A stretch of DNA of 34,139 nt from an uncultured Bacteroidales bacterium (GTDB lineage Bacteria; Bacteroidota; Bacteroidia; Bacteroidales; UBA932): contig CAMWUW010000017.1 of NCBI GenBank assembly GCA_947177525.1, positions 1 to 34,139 of the forward strand, written 5' to 3'. The number at the start of each line of letters is the position of its first letter. The first letter of the stretch is position 1. Below, in pieces: positions 1-8,075 of the stretch. The notes under the pieces are model-generated. The model had not been told where the DNA came from and did not search any database. It saw nothing but the letters and a program-made list of their open reading frames with translations. Position numbers and translations under genes: made by a program.

Positions 1-130
1 GATTCACAAAACATTGGCAAACAACACATTGAGATTTCACGGTGTGCGCGTTGGGCAGGCGATTTACAGGAATGCAATGATTGATAGATGATTGCGCACC
101 ACACGGCCAGTGCTGTCGCAACTTCTGACA

Positions 131-187
131 CTGGCCGCCAATGCTGATGCTGGCTGTCAATGCAGATGCTGGCCGCCAATGCAGATG
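131..187. repeat. Three tandem copies of a 19-bp unit
   Basis: Three consecutive 19-bp units (131-149, 150-168, 169-187) of the form CTGGCCGCCAATGCAGATG differ at only a few positions. They lie in the 291-bp stretch before the first gene's 3' end, in which I see no convincing coding region. The stretch also has a weak GGGC/GCCC hairpin near 221-235 without a T-run. The repeat may be a minisatellite-like intergenic array. Function unknown. Confidence 0.75.
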
Positions 188-291
188 TCAGGCAAGATTC
201 TGCCGAACTGAAAACCCATAAGGGCGGCATGCCCCTCCCAAAAACACAAAAGAAGCCACGATGGGCAGAGGACGTGGAAAGAAACCTCAAG

Positions 292-1179
292 TTAATCTGA
301 AGACGACACAATCATGAACACAACTGCGGCCATTGTCAGTGCTATTCCTATTATCACATTGGCAGTAACCGGTTCACCGAAAGCCAAGGCACCGACAAGT
401 ATTGCCGTAATCGGTTCAAATACCCCAAGCACAGATGCCTTTGCCGCACCTATCTTCCTTGTTGCCAAAGCGAGAGTGGCAGTTGACACAATCGTCGGAA
501 GAACAGCCAGACCCACCAGATTGGCCCAGGCACCGGCACCGTCTATGCCAAGCATCAGCGAATGTCCTCCGGCCAAGGCCTTTATGCAGAACACGGCAGT
601 CCCCACAAGCAGTGCATAAAAAGTCAAAAGCGTATTTGAGACTTTCCGGATCATCTTGCTCCTGTTGATTATGACAATAAACATTGCATACGCCAGGGCT
701 GAACATCCGGCGATTACAAGTCCTTTTGTCTGCACGGCATGAGCTCCGTCATTCTTTGACAATATGTACACCCCGACAAATGTCAGAATGATGGAAAACC
801 ACACCTGCCATGTCGGATACACACGCAAAAACACCATTATCACAGCCACAAGCACCGGATAAAGAAACACTACCGTAGTGGCCATTCCGGATGGAATGAA
901 GCGGTATGCCTCAAACAGGAACAGACTGCTCATTGTGAAAAGGGCGCCGAGAATCACCAGCCTGACCAACTGACGGGAAGAAACCCTGAAACTCTCCCGG
1001 CGGAATGCCAGCCAGCAGCCAAGCATAAGCACAGACAGGGCATAGCGGAAAAACAGCACATTTTCCACTGGTGCCCCTCCATTAAGCAAAGGCATGGCAA
1101 ACAGGGGATTAAGCCCGTATGTCACACCTGTAACTATACCGGCCGCATAGCCGGCAACAATATCTTTATCTATTTTCAA
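292..1179 (-). CDS. DMT-superfamily EamA-type permease
   Basis: This 295-residue, very hydrophobic protein has about ten predicted membrane helices arranged as two EamA repeats. It starts with a short charged N-terminus and ends in a hydrophobic helix. Family members export or import small metabolites such as amino acids or nucleobase derivatives, but the substrate cannot be told from sequence. The reading frame has a stop four codons before the start, so translation most likely begins at a TTG codon (1179-1177), 9 nt after the hisS stop. The next in-frame ATG would remove the first helix. The close spacing suggests cotranscription with hisS. Family assignment is firm; the substrate is unknown. 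Confidence 0.85.
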   Translation of the reverse strand: MKIDKDIVAGYAAGIVTGVTYGLNPLFAMPLLNGGAPVENVLFFRYALSVLMLGCWLAFRRESFRVSSRQLVRLVILGALFTMSSLFLFEAYRFIPSGMATTVVFLYPVLVAVIMVFLRVYPTWQVWFSIILTFVGVYILSKNDGAHAVQTKGLVIAGCSALAYAMFIVIINRSKMIRKVSNTLLTFYALLVGTAVFCIKALAGGHSLMLGIDGAGAWANLVGLAVLPTIVSTATLALATRKIGAAKASVLGVFEPITAILVGALAFGEPVTANVIIGIALTMAAVVFMIVSSSD

Positions 1180-1188
1180 AAGATTATG

Positions 1189-2598
1189 CTAACCTATAAA
1201 GTCCAGAATAGAGGCGATGTCATCCTTTCCGAAAGACTTCTGCTCGCCTGAAGAAAGATTCTTTATATTGACAGTCCCGGCTGCAGCCTCGCTTTCACCC
1301 ACTATGGAAATGAAAGGTATATGCTTCTTGTCTGCATAATCAAACTGCTTCTTCAGCTTTGCCGTATCAGGATAGATTTCACACGAAACCCCGGCCTCAC
1401 GCAGAGACTTGACAACAGGGACAAGATATCTGATTTCATCATGGCCCATATTGGCAAAAAGAATGCGGGTAGAAGACGTAACTTCAGCAGGGAACTTATC
1501 CAATCCCTTCAAGACATCATAAATGCGGTCCGCACCGAAAGAAATCCCGACTCCAGACATATCCGGAAGCCCGAAAATTCCTGTAAGGTTGTCATACCGT
1601 CCTCCTCCGCAAATGCTTCCGATTGCAAAGTCCTTTGCCTTTACCTCGAAAATTGCACCGGTATAATAATTCAGTCCGCGGGCAAGAGAGAGGTCAATTT
1701 CAACATCATGCCTTATCCCGGCCGCACCTACAAGCCCGAAAAGTTCCTCCAGCTCATCAAGCCCGAGAAGTCCCGTCTCAGACACAATTCCGGAAACAGA
1801 CTCTCCGTTCATCAGTTTCCTCATCAGAGCCAGTTTGTCGGCGGAAGACCCGGACATTTCAAGCACCGGGCGTATCACAGCCACAGCCTCATCCGTAAGT
1901 CCCTTGTCCTTCATCTCAGCCTCAACGGCCTCAAGCCCAATCTTGTCAATCTTGTCAATCGCAACAGTAATGTCCACGACCTTGTCAGGGAAACCGCAAA
2001 TCTCAGCCATTCCCGTAAGGACCTTGCGGTTATTGATTTTTATGCAAACGTTTACGTCAAAAAGAGTGAATACCCTGTCGACAATCTGCACAAGTTCAAG
2101 TTCATTAAGAAGAGACCTGGAACCTATCACATCGACATCACACTGATAGAACTCCCTGTAGCGTCCCTTCTGAGGACGGTCCGCACGCCACACAGGCTGA
2201 ATCTGGAAGCGTTTGAACGGAAAAGAAATCTCATTCTGATGCTGCACGACAAAACGGGCGAAAGGAACTGTAAGGTCATAGCGCAACCCCTTTTCGCACA
2301 CTTTCAGGGAAAGAGCCTTGCTGTTGTAGCCGTTTTCTGTGCCCTCAACCTTGTAATCGTCATAACTGATGCCGGAAAATGCATCTCCGGAATTCAGTAT
2401 CCTGAAAAGAAGTTTGTCGCCCTCTTCACCGTATTTCCCTAAAAGCGTGCCCAGATTCTCCATTGACGGAGTCTCTATAGGCGCATAGCCATAGGTTTTG
2501 AACACACTGCGGATAGTGTCGAAAATATAATTCCTGCCGGCCATTTCTGCCGGTCCGAAGTCTCTTGTACCCTTTGGGATTGACGGTTTCTGTGCCAT
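1189..2598 (-). CDS. hisS: Histidyl-tRNA synthetase
   Basis: Class II aminoacyl-tRNA synthetase that charges tRNA-His in the cytoplasm. The start at 2598 gives 469 residues and the standard N-terminus [15 protein letters not shown] longer frame reaches 2820, but the extra 74 residues look non-protein and contain a promoter-like -7 box, so I reject it. Visible signatures are class II motif 2 ([20 protein letters not shown] stretch), the histidine-specific [10 protein letters not shown] segment, and motif 3 around GGGRYDNL and [10 protein letters not shown]. The C-terminal part carries the anticodon-binding domain. The length is slightly above the usual 420-455 residues. It is followed 9 nt later by an EamA permease gene, probably on the same transcript. 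Confidence 0.97.
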   Translation of the reverse strand: MAQKPSIPKGTRDFGPAEMAGRNYIFDTIRSVFKTYGYAPIETPSMENLGTLLGKYGEEGDKLLFRILNSGDAFSGISYDDYKVEGTENGYNSKALSLKVCEKGLRYDLTVPFARFVVQHQNEISFPFKRFQIQPVWRADRPQKGRYREFYQCDVDVIGSRSLLNELELVQIVDRVFTLFDVNVCIKINNRKVLTGMAEICGFPDKVVDITVAIDKIDKIGLEAVEAEMKDKGLTDEAVAVIRPVLEMSGSSADKLALMRKLMNGESVSGIVSETGLLGLDELEELFGLVGAAGIRHDVEIDLSLARGLNYYTGAIFEVKAKDFAIGSICGGGRYDNLTGIFGLPDMSGVGISFGADRIYDVLKGLDKFPAEVTSSTRILFANMGHDEIRYLVPVVKSLREAGVSCEIYPDTAKLKKQFDYADKKHIPFISIVGESEAAAGTVNIKNLSSGEQKSFGKDDIASILDFIG

Positions 2599-2624
2599 TT
2601 GTCTGCATTTTTCTATTGAACCTG

Positions 2625-2632
2625 CAAATATA
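2625..2632 (-). promoter_or_regulatory. Probable -7 box of the hisS promoter
   Basis: On the minus strand this reads TATATTTG, a full match to the Bacteroides -7 consensus TAnnTTTG. It lies 27 nt before the chosen hisS ATG. I see no clear TTTG -33 element at 19-21 nt. The box supports the start at 2598 and makes the longer upstream frame unlikely. Confidence 0.5.
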
Positions 2633-2685
2633 TCAAATTTATTTGAATGTATGCAGCCCGGCACAGCCGCATGTTTATCCTGAGC

Positions 2686-2785
2686 CTCCGGATGCATGCC
2701 GGCTTGACTCTCCGGATGCTGCCGGAACACATACGAACATAGCCAAGACATAAGACTCAGACAACAGACATAAAGCTCAGGCAGC
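2686..2785. repeat. Degenerate direct repeats upstream of hisS
   Basis: Two short repeat families are seen in the 286-bp gap between hisS and the PepSY-like gene. CTCCGGATGC occurs at 2686-2695 and 2710-2719, followed each time by a CCGG. A 20-bp unit beginning AGACATAA occurs at 2746-2765 and, adjacent, at 2766-2785 with 16 of 20 positions identical. No gene is evident here. The role is unknown. Confidence 0.55.
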
Positions 2786-2818
2786 AGATACTTTTTAAAA
2801 TCGGAATACAGCAAAACC

Positions 2819-2865
2819 AAAGCGCTGCCTGAAATTTTCTCACCGAAAATCCAGACAGCGCCTTA
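2819..2865 (-). terminator. Long hairpin after the PepSY-like gene
   Basis: The minus strand downstream of the stop at 2885 can fold into a long hairpin. The outer arms AAGGCGCTGTCTG and CAGGCAGCGCTTT pair over about 13 positions with two G-U pairs. The inner arms ATTTTC and GAAAAT enclose a five-base loop. A short T-rich stretch (GGTTTTG) follows. This is a likely transcription terminator. Confidence 0.65.
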
Positions 2866-2884
2866 AAAACCTACAAAACAACTA

Positions 2885-3319
2885 TCAGTCGTCCACTTCT
2901 ATTATATGGAACGCACTGTTGAATTTAAGTTCAAGCCTATTCGACAGCTTCACCTCGTATGTCTTTCTTCCTATTTCATACTCCACGTATTCCGCATCGG
3001 GATAATGCATGTCAACGAACTTTCTTATTCCCTCCGGAATGAGAGCCGGAGATATGCTTCCTTTTTTGGCCTCAATCTTCTTCAGACTTCCGGAATGGCT
3101 GAATTCCATGATGATTCCGTTTGTAAGCATCACATTGTAGTCAGGCCTGAAAATATCATCATCCTTGGTGAGATACATGACCTCAACGCCCTGATAGGTA
3201 CTGTTCACAAAAGCTTTTGCCTCATCAGGAAGCTGTTCAAAAGTACAAGGCCTGTCATCGGCACAAGCCGAAAACACAAAAGCAGACACCCCCGCGACAA
3301 ATGCAATAATCCTTTTCAT
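2885..3319 (-). CDS. PepSY-like exported lipoprotein
   Basis: Small protein of 144 residues with a hydrophobic signal segment ending in FSAC, so Cys19 is a probable lipidation site. The residues after it (ADDRP) are acidic, as in Bacteroidota signals that send lipoproteins to the cell surface (inference). The rest resembles the Bacteroidota PepSY-like/DUF2874 family, with two similar halves each carrying a strand pattern such as YNVMLTNGIIMEF and YEVKLSNRLELKF. Such proteins are common in gut Bacteroidales and their function is not settled. The gene stands alone, ends before a strong hairpin and is divergent from the FecCD-type permease gene. Confidence 0.75.
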   Translation of the reverse strand: MKRIIAFVAGVSAFVFSACADDRPCTFEQLPDEAKAFVNSTYQGVEVMYLTKDDDIFRPDYNVMLTNGIIMEFSHSGSLKKIEAKKGSISPALIPEGIRKFVDMHYPDAEYVEYEIGRKTYEVKLSNRLELKFNSAFHIIEVDD

Positions 3320-3534
3320 AATATAATTTTTTTATGACTTAAATAAAACTTTGCAAGAACATGCAGGCAAATTGCCAGCCTGTCTCTCACAGTAAAAACT
3401 CATTCCATGACGTCTACAGGCGCAAAACAGAATGCGCAAGCCCCACTGCAAAAATCGGGCTCTTGCCACATCTCCGGACAAAAAAATCACCTCCCGACGG
3501 ATCAAAAAAGTGCATACAAAGAAACAATGCGGCA

Positions 3535-3551
3535 TATATTTGCTATTTTTG
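3535..3551 (+). promoter_or_regulatory. Two overlapping -7 boxes for the ABC importer genes
   Basis: TATATTTG (3535-3542) and TATTTTTG (3544-3551) both match the Bacteroides -7 consensus TAnnTTTG and lie 44-60 nt before the permease start. A clear TTTG -33 element at the right distance is not visible. The rest of the 275-bp gap (3320-3594) shows no gene and no recognisable riboswitch core. Confidence 0.45.
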
Positions 3552-3566
3552 CCGGCCAGTATAATA

Positions 3567-3583
3567 CCGGATTTCACATCCGG
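3567..3583 (+). promoter_or_regulatory. Perfect 6-bp hairpin just before the permease start
   Basis: CCGGAT and ATCCGG form a perfect stem around a five-base loop, ending 11 nt before the ATG at 3595 and inside the expected 5' leader. It could limit ribosome access or be a protein site. Which one cannot be told from sequence. Confidence 0.5.
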
Positions 3584-3594
3584 CATACACAGCA

Positions 3595-4539
3595 ATGAAA
3601 ACAAACAGAAACATAGCAACAGCAGCAGGAATCTGCCTTCTCATCCTCATGCTTGCCGCAGACCTCTCAACAGGAAGCCATGCCGACAAGACGACCATGA
3701 CGATGCTGCGGCTCCCAAGAGCGGCCACGGCAATACTTGCAGGAGCCGCCCTCGCACTTGCAGGAGTGCAGATGCAAAGCATTTTCAGAAACCCCATCGC
3801 AGACCCGCACATAATGGGAGTCAGCTCAGGAGCATCCTTCGGGGCAGCTGCAGCGGCATTGGGAGGAACATTAATTTCAGGATGGCAGGTCAATGCATTC
3901 CCGACAGCAGCCGCAGCCGTGGCAGGAGCAGCGGCCAGTGCAGCAGTCATAATGGCGGCAGCCCAAAAAGTCCGGAATGCAGCCACTCTGCTCATTTTCG
4001 GCATAATGCTCGGCTTCATGGCCAATGCAGCAGTCGCAGTCATGCAATTCAACACGGACGCGGAAAGCCTGAAAATATTCTACAACTGGTCAGCCGGAAG
4101 TTTTTCATATACATCCTGGAACCAGATCGGCATCATGGCTGCGGCAACTGCGGCGGGATACGCTGCTGCGGCATTCAACCGCAAAGGACTTGACATTCTG
4201 CTTTTCGGGGATGAATATGCCCAGGCGTGCGGGGCCTCACCAAGGCGCATACGACTCACTGCAATGCTCAGCTGCTGTCTCACCACAGGCATCACAACTG
4301 CATTTTGCGGTCCCATAGGCTTTGTCGGCATCATATCACCGCATATAGCAAAGACAATCCTCGGAACTTCATCACACCGCATCACACTTGCAGGCTCAAT
4401 GCTTTGCGGCAGCATAATAAGCGTAGCGGCAGATCTGATTTCACAATCCCAGAAACTCCATATACCCGTATCCGGAACAATGGCCTTCGTCGGGCTGCCG
4501 ATAATTTTCCACATACTGCTGAAAAAATCTGAAATATGA
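3595..4539 (+). CDS. FecCD/BtuC-family ABC permease
   Basis: Membrane subunit (314 residues) of an ABC importer for iron-siderophore, heme or cobalamin-type substrates. The family hallmark is clear near residues 35-80: LRLPR, then GAALALAGVQMQ, RNPIADPHIMGVSSGASFG. A later segment GPIGFVGIISPHIAK matches the conserved cytoplasmic coupling region. The protein is rich in Ala and has many membrane helices, slightly shorter than the usual 330-350 residues. It overlaps the ATPase gene by 4 nt (ATGA), so the two are translationally coupled. No substrate-binding protein or TonB-dependent receptor gene is in the window, so the substrate stays open. Confidence 0.92.
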   Translation: MKTNRNIATAAGICLLILMLAADLSTGSHADKTTMTMLRLPRAATAILAGAALALAGVQMQSIFRNPIADPHIMGVSSGASFGAAAAALGGTLISGWQVNAFPTAAAAVAGAAASAAVIMAAAQKVRNAATLLIFGIMLGFMANAAVAVMQFNTDAESLKIFYNWSAGSFSYTSWNQIGIMAAATAAGYAAAAFNRKGLDILLFGDEYAQACGASPRRIRLTAMLSCCLTTGITTAFCGPIGFVGIISPHIAKTILGTSSHRITLAGSMLCGSIISVAADLISQSQKLHIPVSGTMAFVGLPIIFHILLKKSEI

Positions 4540-5255
4540 AAAACGGAAGTCCACTGATTCAAATAAGGAACATGACAATAGGCCACGGACGCCCATTATA
4601 TAAGGATATTTCATTCGACATTTCAGAAGGAGACTGCATAATGCTGTGCGGAGCCAACGGAAGCGGCAAGACAACACTTCTCAATGCAATCTCGGAAATG
4701 CAGCGCAAAAATGATTCCGTCCGCCGCGGCACAGCGGAAACAGCCATGATTCCGGCAAGAGTCCCTAAAGTCAAAGGATTCACGCTCAAAGAGTTCATTC
4801 GCCTGAGTTGTTTCACCGGGGCAGGATACATGAACAATGGCAGAAACGGGAACGGAACAGAAAAAGCAATGAAGATTCTTGGAATAGAAAGACTCGCGGA
4901 CAGAGACATATCCACACTCAGCGACGGAGAATTCCAGAAGGCATGCATTGCCGCGGCACTGGCACGCAGGGCATCCGTAATATTGCTTGACGAGCCCACC
5001 GCCTTCCTTGATGCAGAAAACCGAAGATCCGTACTGCAGGCCCTGAGCAGCCTGTGCAGCAGCGGGCAAGGCCATGCCGTAATATTTTCAACGCACGATC
5101 TTCATGAGGGCATGGCAGCATGCAACAAAGTACTGGCTCTCGGAGCCGACGGAATATTCAGATGTGCACCGGCGGACGAAGAAAACGTCAGAATACCGGC
5201 AATGAGGGAAAGCATGGAAAAAGCTGTCGCAGGAATATTCAAGGAGACATTTTAG
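4536..5255 (+). CDS. ABC importer ATPase, FecE/BtuD type
   Basis: ATP-binding partner (239 residues) of the preceding permease. Walker A is GANGSGKTT at about 39-47, the signature is LSDGE at 128-132 in place of the usual LSGGE, Walker B with the catalytic Glu is VILLDEPTAFLD near 148-159, and the switch His is in FSTHD near 187. The Q-loop position, normally Gln after the Ile/Leu-Pro pair, reads IPARVP, so Ala74 appears to replace the Gln. This is unusual for an importer ATPase and may change coupling. The gene ends 165 bp before polA and I see no terminator there. Confidence 0.92.
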   Translation: MKNGSPLIQIRNMTIGHGRPLYKDISFDISEGDCIMLCGANGSGKTTLLNAISEMQRKNDSVRRGTAETAMIPARVPKVKGFTLKEFIRLSCFTGAGYMNNGRNGNGTEKAMKILGIERLADRDISTLSDGEFQKACIAAALARRASVILLDEPTAFLDAENRRSVLQALSSLCSSGQGHAVIFSTHDLHEGMAACNKVLALGADGIFRCAPADEENVRIPAMRESMEKAVAGIFKETF

Positions 5256-5308
5256 CCTGTATACATAAAAATACTTCGGCAAACATACGGCACAAACGAA
5301 ACTTTTAC

Positions 5309-5393
5309 TATCTTTGGGGTTCGTATTTCATACGTCACTTTCTTTCGCCTCGGCAATCCGAACAAGTTCGATTGCACTTGGCTTAAACGAAAG
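5309..5393 (+). promoter_or_regulatory. polA promoter -7 box and structured leader
   Basis: TATCTTTG at 5309-5316 matches TAnnTTTG; no good -33 element is seen. The roughly 100-nt leader that would follow can fold. CTTTCGCC at 5342-5349 can pair with GGC (5380-5382) and CGAAAG (5388-5393). Inside it, CAATC-CGAAC (5354-5363) pairs with GTTCG-ATTG (5366-5374) with one bulged base. The structure may be regulatory or incidental. Confidence 0.4.
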
Positions 5394-5420
5394 GTTCATT
5401 TTTTTACAACAGTACACCCC

Positions 5421-8075
5421 ATGGGAAACAGACTTTTTCTGATTGACGGACATGCATTGATTTTCAAAATGTATTATGCATTCCTTCGCCATCCTATGAT
5501 CAACTCCAAGGGGGCAGACATGTCAATTCTTTTCGGATTCACAAAATATGTCCTGGAACTGATCGAAAAAGAAAAGCCGACTCACCTTGCCGTTGCATTC
5601 GATCCTCCGGGAGGCACATTCAGGCATGAAATCTATACCGAATACAAAGGAACGAGGGAAGAGACCCCGCAGCTTGTGATTGATGCACTTGAGCCATTGT
5701 GCGAGCTATGCCGTGCGATGAGCATTCCCGTTCTTATGGTCAAGGGATTCGAAGCTGACGACGTGATAGGCTCAATGGCAAAAAAAGCCGAGAAAGAAGG
5801 CTTCACGGTCTACATGGTCACGCCGGACAAGGACTATGGACAGCTGATTTCCGAAAACATCTACCAGTTCAAGCCAGGCAAGTCCGGTTCTGAGAGCGAA
5901 GTGATAGACGTTGCCAAAGTATGTGAAAAATACGGAATACAGCGCCCGGAGCAAGTGATAGACATACTTACGATATGCGGAGACACGTCGGACAACATTC
6001 CCGGCATCAAAGGAGTAGGTGAAGTCGGAGCCGGCAAACTGGTGTCGAAATACGGGTCTGTGGACGGCATATATGAGCACATCGGGGAACTGACGCCAAA
6101 GCAGAAGACGGCATTTGAAAATGCCAGGGGACATATCGGCATGAGCAACAGGCTCGTGACAATAAAGACAGACATCCCGCTGGATGTGACCGGAGAAGAA
6201 ATGGCGGTCAGCTGCCAATACGGACCTGAGGTGGCAGACCTTTTTGAAAAATATGAATTCGGCTCATTGCTAAAACACATAGGACACACGAAGAGGGCCG
6301 GAAGCAATGATGCGGAGACTGTGTCATATAAAGAAACCGGCATAAAGGAAATCACAAGACAGGCGAAGAAAGCCGGAAGCTGCTCCATAATCACGGAAAG
6401 CGAACACGAAGGAATATTCACTCCCGTGAAAAGGGTTACAATAGGCGTTGCGGAAGGGAATCTTGTCGCGGAAGGAAATGCGGAGGATTTTGCAGAGATA
6501 ATCTCAGACCCCGAGATATCAAAATACGGCTACGACCTTAAGTTACAGAGCAATATTCTGTCATACAACGGAGTGCCGCTGCAAGGCAGGCTGCTGGATA
6601 TCGGGCTGATGCATTATCTGATAAACCCGGAGAAAAGCCATAAAATAGACATTCTGTCCAAAACCTATCTGAACATCAGCATAGAGGATGATGCATCTGC
6701 GAAAAGGCAGGACACGCCTCTTACGCTTTTTGATGAGGCACCTGAACAGGAAGAGACATCAACGGTACGTTTCCAGGAAGCCGCAGTGACTTGCCTGCTT
6801 GGAGAGAAAATCTGGGAGGAGATGGGCAGTCTCGGCCTGAGGGAGCTGTATGACAATATGGAAGAGCCGCTGATGAAGGTGCTTTCCAAGATGGAGACAG
6901 AAGGGGTAAAAGTGGACCTGGTCCAGCTGCGCAGATATGCTTCCGGGCTTGCTGCCGAGATGAACAATATACAGGACAAGGTCAGGGAAATGGCAGAAGA
7001 CCCGAACCTGAACATATTGTCGCCCAAGCAGATAGGAACGCTTGTCTTTGAAAAGCTCCGGCTTGACCCAAAGACAAAGCCCAAGAGCGGAGTGAGATAT
7101 GTATATCCCACTGACGAAGAGACCTTGAGTGCACTCGCCCACAAGCATCCAATAATAAACGAGATTCTTGAGTACAGGGGCGTCAAGAAACTGCTGTCGA
7201 CATATATCGAACCGCTCCCGGGATATATATCACCGGTTACGGGAAAGATACATACTACCTTCAATCAGGCACTTACGGCAACAGGACGCCTGAGTTCATC
7301 CAAGCCGAACCTCCAGAACATACCTGTCCGCACAGAACGGGGAAAGGAAATCAGGAAAGCCTTCGTTCCGGGCACACCGGAAGGGCAGATTGTATCCGCA
7401 GACTATTCACAGATAGAGCTGAGGATAATGGCTCACCTGAGCTGCGACACCCATCTTATAAGGGCATTCCGTGAGGGGCTTGATGTACATGCGCTCACTG
7501 CCTCGAAAATTTTCGGCACACCGATAAGCGAAGTGAGCACGGAACAGAGACGCATAGCGAAAACGGCCAATTTCGGAATAATGTACGGAATATCGGCCTT
7601 CGGACTGTCGCAGCGGCTCAAGATAGGCAGGGCCGAGGCAAAGCAGATAATAGATGACTACTTTGCAAACTTTCCTGCCATTTCATCATATATAGAGGAC
7701 ACAATAGCAGCAGCAAGAGAGACCGGATATGTAGAAACCATATTCGGAAGGAGGAGATACCTCCCCGACATCAATTCCAAGAACGGGACAGTACGCTCGC
7801 TTGCTGAGAGGAATGCCATAAACGCCCCTATCCAGGGCACTTCCGCAGACATAATAAAGCTTGCGATGATAAATGTGGACAGGAGGCTGGCCAAGGAAGG
7901 CCTCAGAAGCCGCATGGTGCTGCAGATACACGACGAGCTTGTGTTTGACGCCATTGCCGACGAGGTCATGCAGCTGGAACAGATTGTCCGGGAGGAAATG
8001 GAAAATGTCGTCAGTCTATCAATACCGCTAACAGTAGAATGCAACCATGGCAACAACTGGCTCGAAGCTCACTAA
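5421..8075 (+). CDS. polA: DNA polymerase I
   Basis: Repair and lagging-strand polymerase of 884 residues, shorter than the 928 residues of E. coli. The N-terminal 5'-3' exonuclease domain (about 1-290) has LIDGHALIFK, EADDVIGSMA, TPDKDYGQL and GDTSDNIPGIKGVG. The polymerase domain has motif A DYSQIELR with Asp661, motif B RRIAKTANFGIMYG with Lys714, Phe718 and Tyr722, and motif C QIHDELVFD with Asp838. The middle 3'-5' exonuclease domain is recognisable by fold but its metal ligands look lost. By my alignment E. coli D355, D424 and D501 correspond to Ile324, Gln376 and Glu453, while E357 remains as Glu326. Proofreading is therefore doubtful. The ECF sigma gene starts 29 nt before the polA stop. 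Confidence 0.98.
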   Translation: MGNRLFLIDGHALIFKMYYAFLRHPMINSKGADMSILFGFTKYVLELIEKEKPTHLAVAFDPPGGTFRHEIYTEYKGTREETPQLVIDALEPLCELCRAMSIPVLMVKGFEADDVIGSMAKKAEKEGFTVYMVTPDKDYGQLISENIYQFKPGKSGSESEVIDVAKVCEKYGIQRPEQVIDILTICGDTSDNIPGIKGVGEVGAGKLVSKYGSVDGIYEHIGELTPKQKTAFENARGHIGMSNRLVTIKTDIPLDVTGEEMAVSCQYGPEVADLFEKYEFGSLLKHIGHTKRAGSNDAETVSYKETGIKEITRQAKKAGSCSIITESEHEGIFTPVKRVTIGVAEGNLVAEGNAEDFAEIISDPEISKYGYDLKLQSNILSYNGVPLQGRLLDIGLMHYLINPEKSHKIDILSKTYLNISIEDDASAKRQDTPLTLFDEAPEQEETSTVRFQEAAVTCLLGEKIWEEMGSLGLRELYDNMEEPLMKVLSKMETEGVKVDLVQLRRYASGLAAEMNNIQDKVREMAEDPNLNILSPKQIGTLVFEKLRLDPKTKPKSGVRYVYPTDEETLSALAHKHPIINEILEYRGVKKLLSTYIEPLPGYISPVTGKIHTTFNQALTATGRLSSSKPNLQNIPVRTERGKEIRKAFVPGTPEGQIVSADYSQIELRIMAHLSCDTHLIRAFREGLDVHALTASKIFGTPISEVSTEQRRIAKTANFGIMYGISAFGLSQRLKIGRAEAKQIIDDYFANFPAISSYIEDTIAAARETGYVETIFGRRRYLPDINSKNGTVRSLAERNAINAPIQGTSADIIKLAMINVDRRLAKEGLRSRMVLQIHDELVFDAIADEVMQLEQIVREEMENVVSLSIPLTVECNHGNNWLEAH

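Noticed and set aside
1321..2442. 373-codon plus-strand frame opposite hisS
   Set aside because: It is antisense to a certain gene and has no recognisable protein features.
2599..2820. N-terminal extension of hisS by 74 residues
   Set aside because: The added sequence has no similarity to the family, contains direct repeats and a consensus -7 box, and the standard N-terminus begins at 2598.
3320..3594. Cobalamin or other riboswitch before the ABC importer genes
   Set aside because: I looked for the AAAAGGGAA-like segment and the B12 box and did not find them; only a short hairpin is supported. A covariance search for the cobalamin riboswitch family would settle this.
3332..3619. 95-codon minus-strand frame in the gap upstream of the permease gene
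   Set aside because: It overlaps the permease promoter boxes and start, is Cys-rich without pattern, and has no supporting start context.
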